The position numbers were made by a program, and so were the translations under genes. DNA of 21,118 nt, from the NCBI GenBank assembly GCA_035647435.1, contig DASRNM010000016.1:1-21118 (forward strand), read 5' to 3'. The notes below the pieces were generated by a model that was given only the letters and a program-made list of their open reading frames with translations, had not been told where the DNA came from and ran no database searches. The stretch's first letter is position 1, and every line of letters begins with the position of its first letter. Origin of the DNA: JAAZFZ01 sp035647435 (lineage in GTDB: Bacteria; Bacillota; Clostridia; Oscillospirales; Acutalibacteraceae). Positions 1-6,885 of the stretch are shown here, piece after piece.

Positions 1-30
1 AATATAATATAAATTAGGAGGAAAATTAAA

Positions 31-333
31 ATGGCAGCAACATTACAAGCACTCGGAATGGTAGAAACAAAAGGACTCGTAGGCTCTATTGAGGCCGCAG
101 ACGCTATGGTTAAGGCGGCAAATGTAAACCTTATTGGTAAGGTTCATGTCGGTGGCGGTCTTGTTACCGTTATGGTAAGAGGCGATGTTGGAGCGGTCAA
201 AGCAGCAACAGACGCAGGTGCAGCGGCAGCTTCAAGAATTGGTGAGCTTATTTCGGTTCACGTTATTCCTCGTCCTCACAACGAAGTTGAGTTTATTCTT
301 CCCACACTTGAAAGTGGTAGCAATCGCAAATAA
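31..333 (+). CDS. BMC-H hexameric microcompartment shell protein (PduA/EutM-like)
   Basis: A 100-residue protein made of one BMC domain (about residues 5-88), the usual size for the hexamer that tiles the facets of a bacterial microcompartment. Visible family features are the opening ALGMVETKGLVGSIEAAD, the GGG turn at residues 41-43 that lines the central pore in PduA/EutM-type hexamers, the VRGDVGAV segment, and the VIPRPH strand near residue 80 before a short polar tail. The ATG is preceded by AGGAGGAA at about 16-23, a strong ribosome binding site. It is the first gene in view of a seven-gene + strand BMC operon whose other members lie immediately downstream; upstream genes are outside the window. 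The family is certain. Whether it is the PduA-, PduJ- or EutM-equivalent cannot be told from sequence alone. Confidence 0.96.
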   Translation: MAATLQALGMVETKGLVGSIEAADAMVKAANVNLIGKVHVGGGLVTVMVRGDVGAVKAATDAGAAAASRIGELISVHVIPRPHNEVEFILPTLESGSNRK

Positions 334-375
334 TTGAGTTTTCCTACTATTTAATAAATTGAAAGGGGGTCGAGG

Positions 376-1134
376 ATGAAAATACTGTCTGAATATGAGC
401 TACGGGCAAAGTGCCTACCTTTAGGGACAAAGCAACTTGAAATTGATGAAGATACATTCGTCATGCCCGGAGCAAGAGAATATTTAGATGAGCGTGGGAT
501 TAAGCTCGTTTTGCGTAACAAAATGCAGGGTGAGTACAATGTCATGCCGCGCTCTGAGATAACAGGCAACACAAAATATGTTGATTTCAAAACGGGAAAA
601 GAGCTTGCCGAAAAGGGAGAAGCGATGACGCACCTTTACAGCAATGTTCTTGTGCCAAAATCTCATCCTCGAATCATCTTTCGTGGAAAACTTGACAGTC
701 TTCTTGCAAAAACAATGGAAACACAGATTGTAGCTTTAGAAGAAGGGTATGTAGAAGTTATCGAAGATCTGAATGAAATTTGCGAATTTGTTCGGCAAGT
801 AATATCAGCTGATGTAAATGAAAAGCTGATTGAAGGTTTTACGCTGCTCAATATGGACAGTTCAAAAATCCGCAACAGCTCTCACCATGTGATTGAGGAG
901 TTTGGAATAGATCACCTTGTGCCCGATTATAAAATGGGCAAAATGTGCATTTCACTAAACTCTTTAAGAACAGTTGTGCGTGAGGCCGAGCTTGCTGCTG
1001 TGATTGCGTTTGAACATGATGGGCAGATAGACCGCAAGGATATTATTGAAGCTCTCAATCGTTTAAGCAGCTGTGTATACATCATTTATTGCAGGGTGCT
1101 TACCAATTACTACAATAAAAAAGAAAAGGTATAG
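376..1134 (+). CDS. eutT: EutT-type ATP:corrinoid adenosyltransferase, lacking the HX11CCX2C metal motif
   Basis: A 252-residue protein of the EutT family, which makes adenosylcobalamin from ATP and reduced cobalamin for B12-dependent enzymes in microcompartments. Diagnostic segments are THL at 85-87, SHPRIIFRGKLDSLLA at about 96-111, DHLVPDYKMG at 179-188, LNSLRTVVREAE at 194-205 and ALNRLSS at 226-232. Enterobacterial EutT carries an HX11CCX2C Fe/Zn site in the region corresponding to residues 55-85. Here that region has no cysteine; the only cysteines are C13, C136, C191, C233 and C239. Listeria EutT is also reported to lack this motif, so the gene need not be dead. AGGGGG at about 364-369 supports the ATG. 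The start is 42 bases after the BMC-H gene, and pduL follows after 2 bases. A neighbouring PduS fits a cobalamin-activation role. Confidence 0.88.
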   Translation: MKILSEYELRAKCLPLGTKQLEIDEDTFVMPGAREYLDERGIKLVLRNKMQGEYNVMPRSEITGNTKYVDFKTGKELAEKGEAMTHLYSNVLVPKSHPRIIFRGKLDSLLAKTMETQIVALEEGYVEVIEDLNEICEFVRQVISADVNEKLIEGFTLLNMDSSKIRNSSHHVIEEFGIDHLVPDYKMGKMCISLNSLRTVVREAELAAVIAFEHDGQIDRKDIIEALNRLSSCVYIIYCRVLTNYYNKKEKV

Positions 1135-1136
1135 TT

Positions 1137-1787
1137 ATGACTGAAACTGAAATTAAAGAGGTAGTACGCAAAGTCCTGTCACAACAAGGGCTTTCTGCGA
1201 ACATATCCGACAACAAAAAAATAATACCAATTGAAGCGTCTGCAAGGCATGTTCATCTAACGGAAGAAGCAGTAAAAAAACTTTTTGGTGAAGTGGTAAA
1301 GCTAAAAAATAAGCGTAACCTTTCACAACCCGGTGAGTTTTTAAGCGAACAAAGGGTTAAGCTTGTAACCGCAAAGGGAGAAATCACCAATGTCGCAATA
1401 TTGGGCCCAGAGCGAAAAGCTGTTCAGGTTGAACTATCAATGACAGATTGCATTAAACTGGGCATAAAAGCCCCTGTGAACCTTTCAGGCAATCTTAAAG
1501 GTGCTGGGGATGTGCTAATTGTGGGTGAAAATGGTATATTCGAGGCTAAGGGCAGTGTTATTGTTGCACAAAACCATATACACATGACGCCGTCAGATGC
1601 CACAAGTTTTGATGTCAAAAACGGTGATGTTGTTCGTGTTGCACTTGACAGTGCACGGCCGTTGACATTTGACAAGGTTTTTGTCAGAGTTAACTCAAAT
1701 TTCAGTTTGGCAATGCATATTGATTTTGACGAAGCCAACGCCTGCACTCTCGGGAAAGATGCAACGGGCAGGCTCCTTAAAAAATAA
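1137..1787 (+). CDS. pduL: PduL-type phosphate acyltransferase with N-terminal encapsulation peptide
   Basis: A 216-residue PduL phosphotransacylase, which converts acyl-CoA and phosphate to acyl-phosphate and frees CoA for recycling inside the shell. The two-zinc site is visible as ARHVHL (H38, H40), NHIHM (H147, H149) and MHIDFDEAN (H194). The duplicated PduL fold follows, with LGPERKAVQVELS at about 89-101. Residues 2-16 (TETEIKEVVRKVLSQ) form a predicted amphipathic helix joined by a polar linker (17-30) to the catalytic core, the layout of an encapsulation peptide, so it is probably lumenal. The ATG is 2 bases after the eutT stop with only a weak AAAAGG upstream, suggesting translational coupling. 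It is the acyl-CoA-consuming step of the BMC core, and its partner aldehyde dehydrogenase is not in the window. Confidence 0.95.
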   Translation: MTETEIKEVVRKVLSQQGLSANISDNKKIIPIEASARHVHLTEEAVKKLFGEVVKLKNKRNLSQPGEFLSEQRVKLVTAKGEITNVAILGPERKAVQVELSMTDCIKLGIKAPVNLSGNLKGAGDVLIVGENGIFEAKGSVIVAQNHIHMTPSDATSFDVKNGDVVRVALDSARPLTFDKVFVRVNSNFSLAMHIDFDEANACTLGKDATGRLLKK

Positions 1788-1796
1788 GGAGGAATT

Positions 1797-2444
1797 ATGG
1801 CAGATATAAGTAACGATAGACTTGTTGAGCTTATAACCAACGAGGTTATGAAAACACTCAACACAAGTAATAAACAGATAAATGAGCAGACGGATTCTCG
1901 TCCGCTTGCACTTGTGCTCGGTAAAGTGGAAAAACTTCCGATTTTTGCAAAGGATTATAATTTAGTCGGTATTGAGGATTACACTCAGAAGGGTGACATT
2001 CAAAGGTACAACAGAATATATATCACCGAGCTTTCAACGGCAGAGCTTTCTGATATCGCTTTGGGTAAAGATACCGCTCCCGTACAATGTGCGGTTGTTA
2101 ATGCTTTGCTTAATGGTAGGCCCGTTTACATGATGGAGTCTGCATTGATGTTCAGACAATATAGAACAATTGCAAATAGAAACCTAATTTCTATGTTGGA
2201 GGGATATGTTCACACTCTCCAAAGCTTTGGTGTTGAGTTTATAAAAGAGCAAAAATTTGGGAAAAGTCTTGAGAAAAGCGAAATAGCCGATAACAGTGTT
2301 GACAGGGTTATAACTGAGGCTATTGCAACAAAGCTTTCAAAGAAGGATGATGGCGTTATTTACCTTAAAAAAGGGACGGTACTAACACCCTCTGCTAAGG
2401 ATGTTTTTACTCACTCGCGTAAAACTGTGGAATTTGTTGATTAG
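1797..2444 (+). CDS. BMC-associated accessory protein of unknown function (clostridial 'ethanolamine utilization protein' type)
   Basis: A 215-residue protein resembling the uncharacterised 'ethanolamine utilization' accessory proteins found in Firmicute eut/pdu-type BMC operons; I recognise it by pattern and context rather than by a defined active site. Residues 5-22 (SNDRLVELITNEVMKTLN) look like an amphipathic encapsulation helix, followed by a polar linker to about residue 34. The core has alternating strand/helix segments: LALVLGKV at about 37, ITELSTAELSDIALGK at about 75-90, and ALLNGRPVYMM at about 101-111. This suggests a small Rossmann- or flavodoxin-like fold, but no nucleotide or metal motif is definite. 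AAGGAGGAA lies just before the ATG, and the next gene starts 12 bases after the stop. Alternatives are a PduM-like assembly factor or an EutQ-like protein. Lumenal location is inferred from the helix. Confidence 0.65.
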   Translation: MADISNDRLVELITNEVMKTLNTSNKQINEQTDSRPLALVLGKVEKLPIFAKDYNLVGIEDYTQKGDIQRYNRIYITELSTAELSDIALGKDTAPVQCAVVNALLNGRPVYMMESALMFRQYRTIANRNLISMLEGYVHTLQSFGVEFIKEQKFGKSLEKSEIADNSVDRVITEAIATKLSKKDDGVIYLKKGTVLTPSAKDVFTHSRKTVEFVD

Positions 2445-2456
2445 GAGGTATGCCCT

Positions 2457-2771
2457 ATGGTTATTTGTCAGGTAATAGGACATGTTTGGGCAACCAAAAA
2501 GGAAGAATCGCTTTCGGGTCTTAAGCTTATGGTTGTTAAAGAGGTCGAAACTAATATTAAAGGTGGTAGTATTTTTGTTGCCGCAGATATTGTTGGCGCT
2601 GGTATTGGCGAGCAGGTTTTAGTTGTCAATGGCAGCACGGCAAGGCGTGCAATGGGCAAGGACGAGCTTGCGGTCGATTGTGCAATTGTTGGAATAATTG
2701 ACAGTCTTGAGGTTGAAAAAGAAAAAGTTGTCACAAAAGCTACTGTGCCAAAAAAGCAGGTGAATAAATGA
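2457..2771 (+). CDS. eutN: EutN/CcmL-type BMC-P pentameric vertex protein
   Basis: A 104-residue vertex protein of the EutN/CcmL/PduN family. These form pentamers that cap the corners of the polyhedral shell. The sequence begins MVICQVIGHVWATKKEESL and continues with the family's LKLMVV strand, the AADIVGAGIGEQVLVVNGS segment (about 40-59), and a C-terminal DCAIVGIIDSLEV strand with a lysine-rich tail. TAGGAGGT precedes the ATG by about 7 bases. An ATG at 2450 is out of frame and not used. The stop overlaps the pduS start as ATGA (2768-2771), so the two are translationally coupled. With the BMC-H and BMC-T genes in the same operon, all three shell-protein classes needed for a closed shell are present. 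Confidence 0.95.
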   Translation: MVICQVIGHVWATKKEESLSGLKLMVVKEVETNIKGGSIFVAADIVGAGIGEQVLVVNGSTARRAMGKDELAVDCAIVGIIDSLEVEKEKVVTKATVPKKQVNK

Positions 2772-4114
2772 GCTTGACCGACAAAGTCTTTAATGCGGGC
2801 GTTGTAGGCTGTGGCGGTGCAGGTTTCCCTACCCATGTAAAGTTTAATGCAAAGGTCGAGCATTTTATTATCAATGCAGCCGAATGTGAGCCGTTGTTGC
2901 GCACTGATAGATATTTGATGGTACATAAAGCATCAGAAATAATTAAAGCCGCTCTCGCCATTAAAGAGCAGCTTTGTGCTGTGGATTGCACAATTGCATT
3001 AAAGAAAACATATACAAAAGAAATCAATGCGTTAAAAAAAGCGATTAATGATAATAAAGCTGAAATTACAATTCACGAGATGGAGAGCTTTTACCCCGCA
3101 GGTGATGAGCAAGTCATCGCCTATGAAGTTGTGGGAAAAGTTGTCCCCTCGGGCGGTATCCCTTTGGATATAAATTGCGTAGTTTCAAACCTTGCAACCG
3201 TTTATTCGGTTTACAATGCCATGCAGGGTTATCCGTTTATAAAAAAATATTTGACCGTAACGGGGGAAGTGAACAACCCGACGGTAATTTGTGCGCCAAT
3301 CGGTACATCACTCAATGACTGTATTGAGCTTGCTGGAGGAGCGTTAATTGATGACTTTTTTGTAATAAGCGGTGGCCCGATGATGGGTAAATGGATAACA
3401 AAGGAACAGGCGCAAGAAACAGTTGTTACAAAAACTACTTCGGGTTTCATTGTTATTTCAGCCAACAGTATGCCGGCAATGCAAAACAGAATTAAAATTG
3501 AGCATACATTAAACAGAGCAAAGTCTGCCTGTATTCAGTGCACATTCTGCACAGAGCTTTGCCCAAGGTTTCTTTTGGGGCACCCCATCGAGCCTCATAG
3601 GATAATGAGAAAGCTTGCAGGTAGCACCGACATTGAGGCAATGCTTGACGATGAAACAATTCGCAACGCACAGCTTTGTTGTGAGTGTGGAGTATGTGAA
3701 TTGTATGCTTGCCCTATGCAGTTGCAACCGAGAAAAGTCAATATGATAATCAAAGAACTGCTCGAAAAACAGGGAGTAAGGCCTGAAAAGTCAAAAGATG
3801 AGCTAGCGCCGTCAGCTGAGAGGAAAAACAGGAAGATTCCCACAAATCGAGCGGCAACAAGAGCGGGCGTCGGTGATTATTATCACATTGAAATAGAATC
3901 AATGAAGAAATGCAAGCCTTCAATTGTAAAAATACCCCTTTTGCAGCACATCGGTTCACCGTCAGAGCTTGTTGCAACTATAGGTCAACAGGTAAAACAG
4001 GGAGATTTAATTGCAAAGTGTCCCGAGGGGAAGCTCGGTGCAAACATTCATGCTTCTATTGATGGAAAGATTACCGATATCGGAATGTTTATAGAAATTC
4101 GAGGGGGTGAGTAA
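2768..4114 (+). CDS. pduS: PduS-type flavo-iron-sulfur protein (cobalamin reductase / RnfC-like)
   Basis: A 448-residue RnfC-like protein matching PduS, described as a cobalamin reductase that feeds the adenosyltransferase and proposed in other BMCs to recycle NADH. The N-terminus has VGCGGAGFPTHVKF (residues 13-26) and AAECEPLLRTDRYL (37-50), the nucleotide/flavin-binding signature shared with RnfC and NuoF. A central SLBB-like segment follows at about 135-185. Two [4Fe-4S] motifs are present: C255-x2-C258-x2-C261-x3-C265-P, and C304-x2-C307-x2-C310-x4-C315-P. A C-terminal barrel-like domain (about 390-445) ends the protein. The start overlaps the eutN stop by four bases, and pduT follows at once. 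Pairing with PduT is the classical arrangement for moving electrons across the shell. Confidence 0.93.
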   Translation: MSLTDKVFNAGVVGCGGAGFPTHVKFNAKVEHFIINAAECEPLLRTDRYLMVHKASEIIKAALAIKEQLCAVDCTIALKKTYTKEINALKKAINDNKAEITIHEMESFYPAGDEQVIAYEVVGKVVPSGGIPLDINCVVSNLATVYSVYNAMQGYPFIKKYLTVTGEVNNPTVICAPIGTSLNDCIELAGGALIDDFFVISGGPMMGKWITKEQAQETVVTKTTSGFIVISANSMPAMQNRIKIEHTLNRAKSACIQCTFCTELCPRFLLGHPIEPHRIMRKLAGSTDIEAMLDDETIRNAQLCCECGVCELYACPMQLQPRKVNMIIKELLEKQGVRPEKSKDELAPSAERKNRKIPTNRAATRAGVGDYYHIEIESMKKCKPSIVKIPLLQHIGSPSELVATIGQQVKQGDLIAKCPEGKLGANIHASIDGKITDIGMFIEIRGGE

Positions 4115-4116
4115 CA

Positions 4117-4665
4117 GTGCTTGAAACAATAGGTTTTTTAGAGCTTAACAGCATAGCTAAAGGTATTGAAGTTGCAGATGCTGTTTTAAAAACAGCGGAG
4201 GTTGAACTTGTTTTTGCAAGAGCGGGCTGCCCGGGCAAATATTATATATTGTTCGCAGGCGAAGTTGCTGCTGTCAATGCCTCCTTAAAAGTAGGCGAAA
4301 AGATTGGTGGCAATAATGTTGTTGACCAATGCATTATTCCAAGGCTACACCCCCAGGTAATAAAGGCTATCAATGCTGTTTCAGAGTTTTCCGAAACAGG
4401 AGCATTAGGAGTTATGGAGTTTTTCAGCGTTACCGCCTCAGTCTATGCTGCGGACGCCGCAGTAAAGGCTGCAGATGTAGATTTGCTTGATGTCCGTTTG
4501 GGCACAGGCATAGCCGGCAAATCCTATGTTGTTTTGACAGGGGATGTTGCAGCAGTCAACGAGGCAGTCAGTTGCGGAATAAATACTGAAAAAAGTGTTG
4601 GCATGGTTGTTTCAAGTGTCGTTATACCAAACCCCCGACCTGAAATATTTGAAAGCCTTCAATAG
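4117..4665 (+). CDS. pduT: PduT-type tandem-domain BMC-T shell protein with pore cysteine
   Basis: A 182-residue shell protein with two BMC domains in tandem (about 3-85 and 95-180), the size and layout of PduT, which trimerises into a pseudohexamer. The first domain carries RAGCPGKYY with the cysteine at residue 38, the same number and context as the PduT cysteine that coordinates a [4Fe-4S] cluster on the trimer axis. The second domain repeats the pattern (VYAADAAVKAADVDLLDVRLG). The start is GTG at 4117, with GAGGGGGTG at 4101-4109 as ribosome binding site, only two bases after the pduS stop. It is the last gene of the operon; a hairpin terminator follows 15 bases later. The expected role is to carry electrons between PduS and the other side of the shell. 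Confidence 0.94.
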   Translation: MLETIGFLELNSIAKGIEVADAVLKTAEVELVFARAGCPGKYYILFAGEVAAVNASLKVGEKIGGNNVVDQCIIPRLHPQVIKAINAVSEFSETGALGVMEFFSVTASVYAADAAVKAADVDLLDVRLGTGIAGKSYVVLTGDVAAVNEAVSCGINTEKSVGMVVSSVVIPNPRPEIFESLQ

Positions 4666-4680
4666 AACAATTATACAAAA

Positions 4681-4705
4681 AAACCGAGGTGTTAAGCCTC
4701 GGTTT
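4681..4705. terminator. Bidirectional terminator between the BMC operon and the radical SAM operon
   Basis: The perfect 9-bp inverted repeat AAACCGAGG (4681-4689) and CCTCGGTTT (4697-4705) encloses a 7-base loop. The A-rich flank on the left (4676-4683) gives a U-tract on the - strand, and TTTATCTATTG follows on the + strand. It sits between two convergent operons, 15 bases after the pduT stop and 27 bases before the end of the opposing gene, so it probably ends both transcripts. Confidence 0.85.
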
Positions 4706-4732
4706 ATCTATTGTATTTTATAGTGTTTTGTA

Positions 4733-5335
4733 TTATTCCAAGCAATTTCTGACTCTCAAAGGGATATCAAGTTCCCGTGCAATTTTTTGGCATTGCTCAA
4801 TTTCTTCTTCGCTGATAATGTCAACAATTGAAAACTTGACAGTTTTGATATGCTTTTTGCAATCCTTTGCAAAATCAATAATAGCGCCAAAAGATTCCTC
4901 GCCAAAAGCGGGCTGTGAAACCTCCGCATATCTTTTGCTGTTGGGGGCATTAAGGCTTATTGAAATAATATCGACAAACTCGCCGAGAATTTCGGCGGTC
5001 TTTTTTTTGTTAATCAAATCGCCGAGACCGTTTGTGTTTACTCTGATTTTGATGTCATAATTAGACTTGAGATATTTACTTGTTTTGATTAAATTATCAA
5101 GTGCAGATAAAGGCTCGCCGTAACCGCAAAACACAACCTCCGAATAGCCGTCAAAATGAAAATTGTCCACTGCCTTTTTGATTTCTTCAAACGTTGGGTC
5201 ATTATCGTGCCAAAGTGTTTGGGCAGAGCCGAGACCATCATTGTTTGAACGAACACAAAACACACAGTTGCATGGACATTTGTTAGTGATGTTCATATAA
5301 ACCTCATCACAATAAGTATAAATGATATCTGCCAT
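4733..5335 (-). CDS. Short radical SAM protein (TatD-associated family)
   Basis: A 200-residue radical SAM protein. The CX3CX2C cluster motif is C20-PCN-C24-VF-C27 inside ITNKCPCNCVFCVRSNNDG, followed by a VFCGYGEP segment (the GGE-like SAM-contacting motif), VNTNGLGDLI and SISLNAPNSKRY. The length, NITN-CPC-FC start and GEPL pattern match the small 'TatD-linked' radical SAM family, whose substrate is unknown. No tatD nuclease gene is next to it here. The ATG overlaps the stop of the upstream ECF S gene as TAATG, with GAGGAGATTA as ribosome binding site, so it is translationally coupled to the vitamin B6 genes. It is the last gene of its operon. It could be a B6-linked or tRNA/peptide-modifying enzyme; the family call is firm, the function is not known. 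Confidence 0.87.
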   Translation of the reverse strand: MADIIYTYCDEVYMNITNKCPCNCVFCVRSNNDGLGSAQTLWHDNDPTFEEIKKAVDNFHFDGYSEVVFCGYGEPLSALDNLIKTSKYLKSNYDIKIRVNTNGLGDLINKKKTAEILGEFVDIISISLNAPNSKRYAEVSQPAFGEESFGAIIDFAKDCKKHIKTVKFSIVDIISEEEIEQCQKIARELDIPLRVRNCLE

Positions 5336-5853
5336 TATAATCTCCTCATAACATTGTTTTTGAAATTAACCTTATCAAGTGAAAAACCGATTGCAACAAA
5401 GATTAGTCCGCTCCCGATAGCTTGAATGATACTCCCAGGGATTGAAACTAAAGGTGCCGCCCAATTGAAATTTACAATCACAACCTCTGCAAGGTAGTAA
5501 CCAATAATTGTAACAACAGCGGCAAAAAATATTGAAATAACGTTTTTTTTATTTATAATTTTTTTAGATTTAGATGTAAAAGGAATTGAAATCAAAGCCT
5601 TGATAACAATTGTAGGGATAATCCAAAGTGGTGCTGTCAAAAGGTCTGCCAAGCTTGCGCCTAAAGCGCTTGCGATTATTGCATATGGTGTGGGTAGCAA
5701 ACAGGCAGCAAGATATATAAACGAGTCGCCAAAATGAATGTAGCCACCACTCCCACCAAAAGGAATATGAGCGATATATGCAGTCAAAACTGTAATCATT
5801 GCAGTGAACAACCCAGCTATTGTGATGTTGAATACCGTTTTTCTGGATTTCAT
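5335..5853 (-). CDS. ECF transporter S component, probably for vitamin B6
   Basis: A 172-residue integral membrane protein with about six hydrophobic segments and the S-component signature YIHFGDSFIYLAACLLP (about 38-54), followed by ASALGASLADLL. Such proteins bind a vitamin and work with a shared EcfA-A'-T energising module, none of which is encoded here, so it probably uses a module elsewhere in the genome. The gene overlaps both neighbours by one base as TAATG: the stop of the pyridoxamine kinase and the start of the radical SAM gene. Sitting directly after a B6 kinase makes pyridoxine or pyridoxamine the most likely substrate, as proposed for the PdxU-type S components. Thiamine-precursor S components look alike, so the substrate is an inference from context. 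Confidence 0.82.
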   Translation of the reverse strand: MKSRKTVFNITIAGLFTAMITVLTAYIAHIPFGGSGGYIHFGDSFIYLAACLLPTPYAIIASALGASLADLLTAPLWIIPTIVIKALISIPFTSKSKKIINKKNVISIFFAAVVTIIGYYLAEVVIVNFNWAAPLVSIPGSIIQAIGSGLIFVAIGFSLDKVNFKNNVMRRL

Positions 5854-6707
5854 TAATCGTTCACCAGCAATCCTAAAAACTTTTCGAAATTGACTCCATC
5901 GTTTTTTGAAATATTGTCTTTTATTGTGTCCTCAATCGAGGCACTTATAAACTCCGTTGCCTTTTTGACGGCAGTCTCGGTGCTGATGCCTTTTACAAGA
6001 CAAGCACAAATAACAGACGCAAACAAATCGCCCGTGCCCGAAAAGTTACCATAAAACATTTTTGCCTTTACAAACGAGCTATTGTCTTCTGAACAAATGC
6101 AATTGTAAACAGTTCGGTTGTTGTCGCAATCAACTCTAATAATGCCTGTAACAACAACTTCTTTTGCACCTATTTTTATAAGGTCTTTGCACATTGAAAG
6201 AATCTCTTGAAAGAATTCGGTGTCTTTTTCAATACCGATAAGGGTGTGATAATCTTTATTGGCAAGTATGCAACATTCGGTAAAGTTAGGCGTTACAATA
6301 TCGGCTTGTGGCAGAAGCTCGAGCATTTTGCAACGCAACTCATCAGAATAAATATCATAAAGCCGACCGTGGTCAGCCATTACAGGGTCTACAACAAGTT
6401 TTGTTTTTGCACTTTTGAAAGTTTTTAGAAAACTGATTATCTTTTCAACTTGCTTTGGATTTGGCAAAAATCCGGTGTAAATACCGTCAAATTCTATTTT
6501 CAGCTTTTTCCATTCATCAGTGAATCTGTCTATGTTTTCGGTACAGTCCTGTAAAAAATAGCTGTCATAGCCTGTCTGGTTGCTCAAAATCGCAGTCGGT
6601 ACAGGGCAAGCCTGAACTCCGAGCGCTGAAATAACGGGAATTGCAGCGGTTAAAGAACACTTGCCAAGCCCTGATAAGTCGTTAAAAACTGCAATTTTCT
6701 TAATCAT
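5853..6707 (-). CDS. pdxY: Pyridoxamine/pyridoxine kinase (PfkB-like/ThiD superfamily)
   Basis: A 284-residue B6-vitamer kinase of the ribokinase superfamily, which phosphorylates pyridoxal, pyridoxine or pyridoxamine at the 5' position in salvage of PLP. It opens with IAVFNDLSGLGKCSLTAAI. It then has SNQTGYDSYF, the VVDPVMADHGRLY motif at about 105-117 seen in PdxK/PdxY enzymes, DIVTPNFTE, and the anion-hole/catalytic NFSGTGDLFASV with the conserved GTGD. I place the start at the ATG ending at 6707 because GGTGAT lies just upstream (6713-6718 on the - strand) and the protein then begins MIKKIAVF; a longer frame to 6746 would add 13 atypical residues. It is the first gene of the operon with the ECF S and radical SAM genes. 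No clear promoter was found in 6708-6848. Confidence 0.88.
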   Translation of the reverse strand: MIKKIAVFNDLSGLGKCSLTAAIPVISALGVQACPVPTAILSNQTGYDSYFLQDCTENIDRFTDEWKKLKIEFDGIYTGFLPNPKQVEKIISFLKTFKSAKTKLVVDPVMADHGRLYDIYSDELRCKMLELLPQADIVTPNFTECCILANKDYHTLIGIEKDTEFFQEILSMCKDLIKIGAKEVVVTGIIRVDCDNNRTVYNCICSEDNSSFVKAKMFYGNFSGTGDLFASVICACLVKGISTETAVKKATEFISASIEDTIKDNISKNDGVNFEKFLGLLVND

Positions 6708-6848
6708 ATCATCACCACGCTTTACAATATGGAAATATATTACCACTATTTTGACCTACATAGAATGGACAGAATTGACTATTTTAAAGAGGACAGTTTT
6801 GGCACAACGTATAATTAATAGTTTTTTAATAAGTGTTGAGGCCAATAG

Positions 6849-6857
6849 TGTTATAAT
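6849..6857 (+). promoter_or_regulatory. Extended -10 promoter for deoB
   Basis: TG (6849-6850), one base, then a perfect TATAAT (6852-6857). An extended -10 of this form can work without a good -35, and the -35 region here is poor. Transcription would start near 6864, about 20 bases before the deoB GTG and just ahead of its AGGGGGA ribosome binding site. The rest of the divergent 178-base gap (6708-6885) holds another TATAAT at 6810-6815 with no matching -35. Confidence 0.6.
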
Positions 6858-6885
6858 TAACGAAAGCATTCGAGGGGGAAGTTTA

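Noticed and set aside
3..8. TATAAT just upstream of the BMC-H gene as a promoter
   Set aside because: Transcription would begin about at the ribosome binding site (16-23), and any -35 lies outside the window; an internal operon position is more likely.
4689..5060. A 123-codon + strand open frame
   Set aside because: It is antisense to the radical SAM gene, which has full cluster motifs; it has no ribosome binding site and starts within the terminator.
6708..6746. 13-residue N-terminal extension of the pyridoxamine kinase
   Set aside because: GGTGAT is spaced for the ATG ending at 6707, and the kinase family begins at that methionine.
6661..6885. 75 extra N-terminal codons on deoB
   Set aside because: They run through the divergent promoter region and the pyridoxamine kinase start. 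The GTG at 6886 has a good ribosome binding site and gives the family N-terminus.
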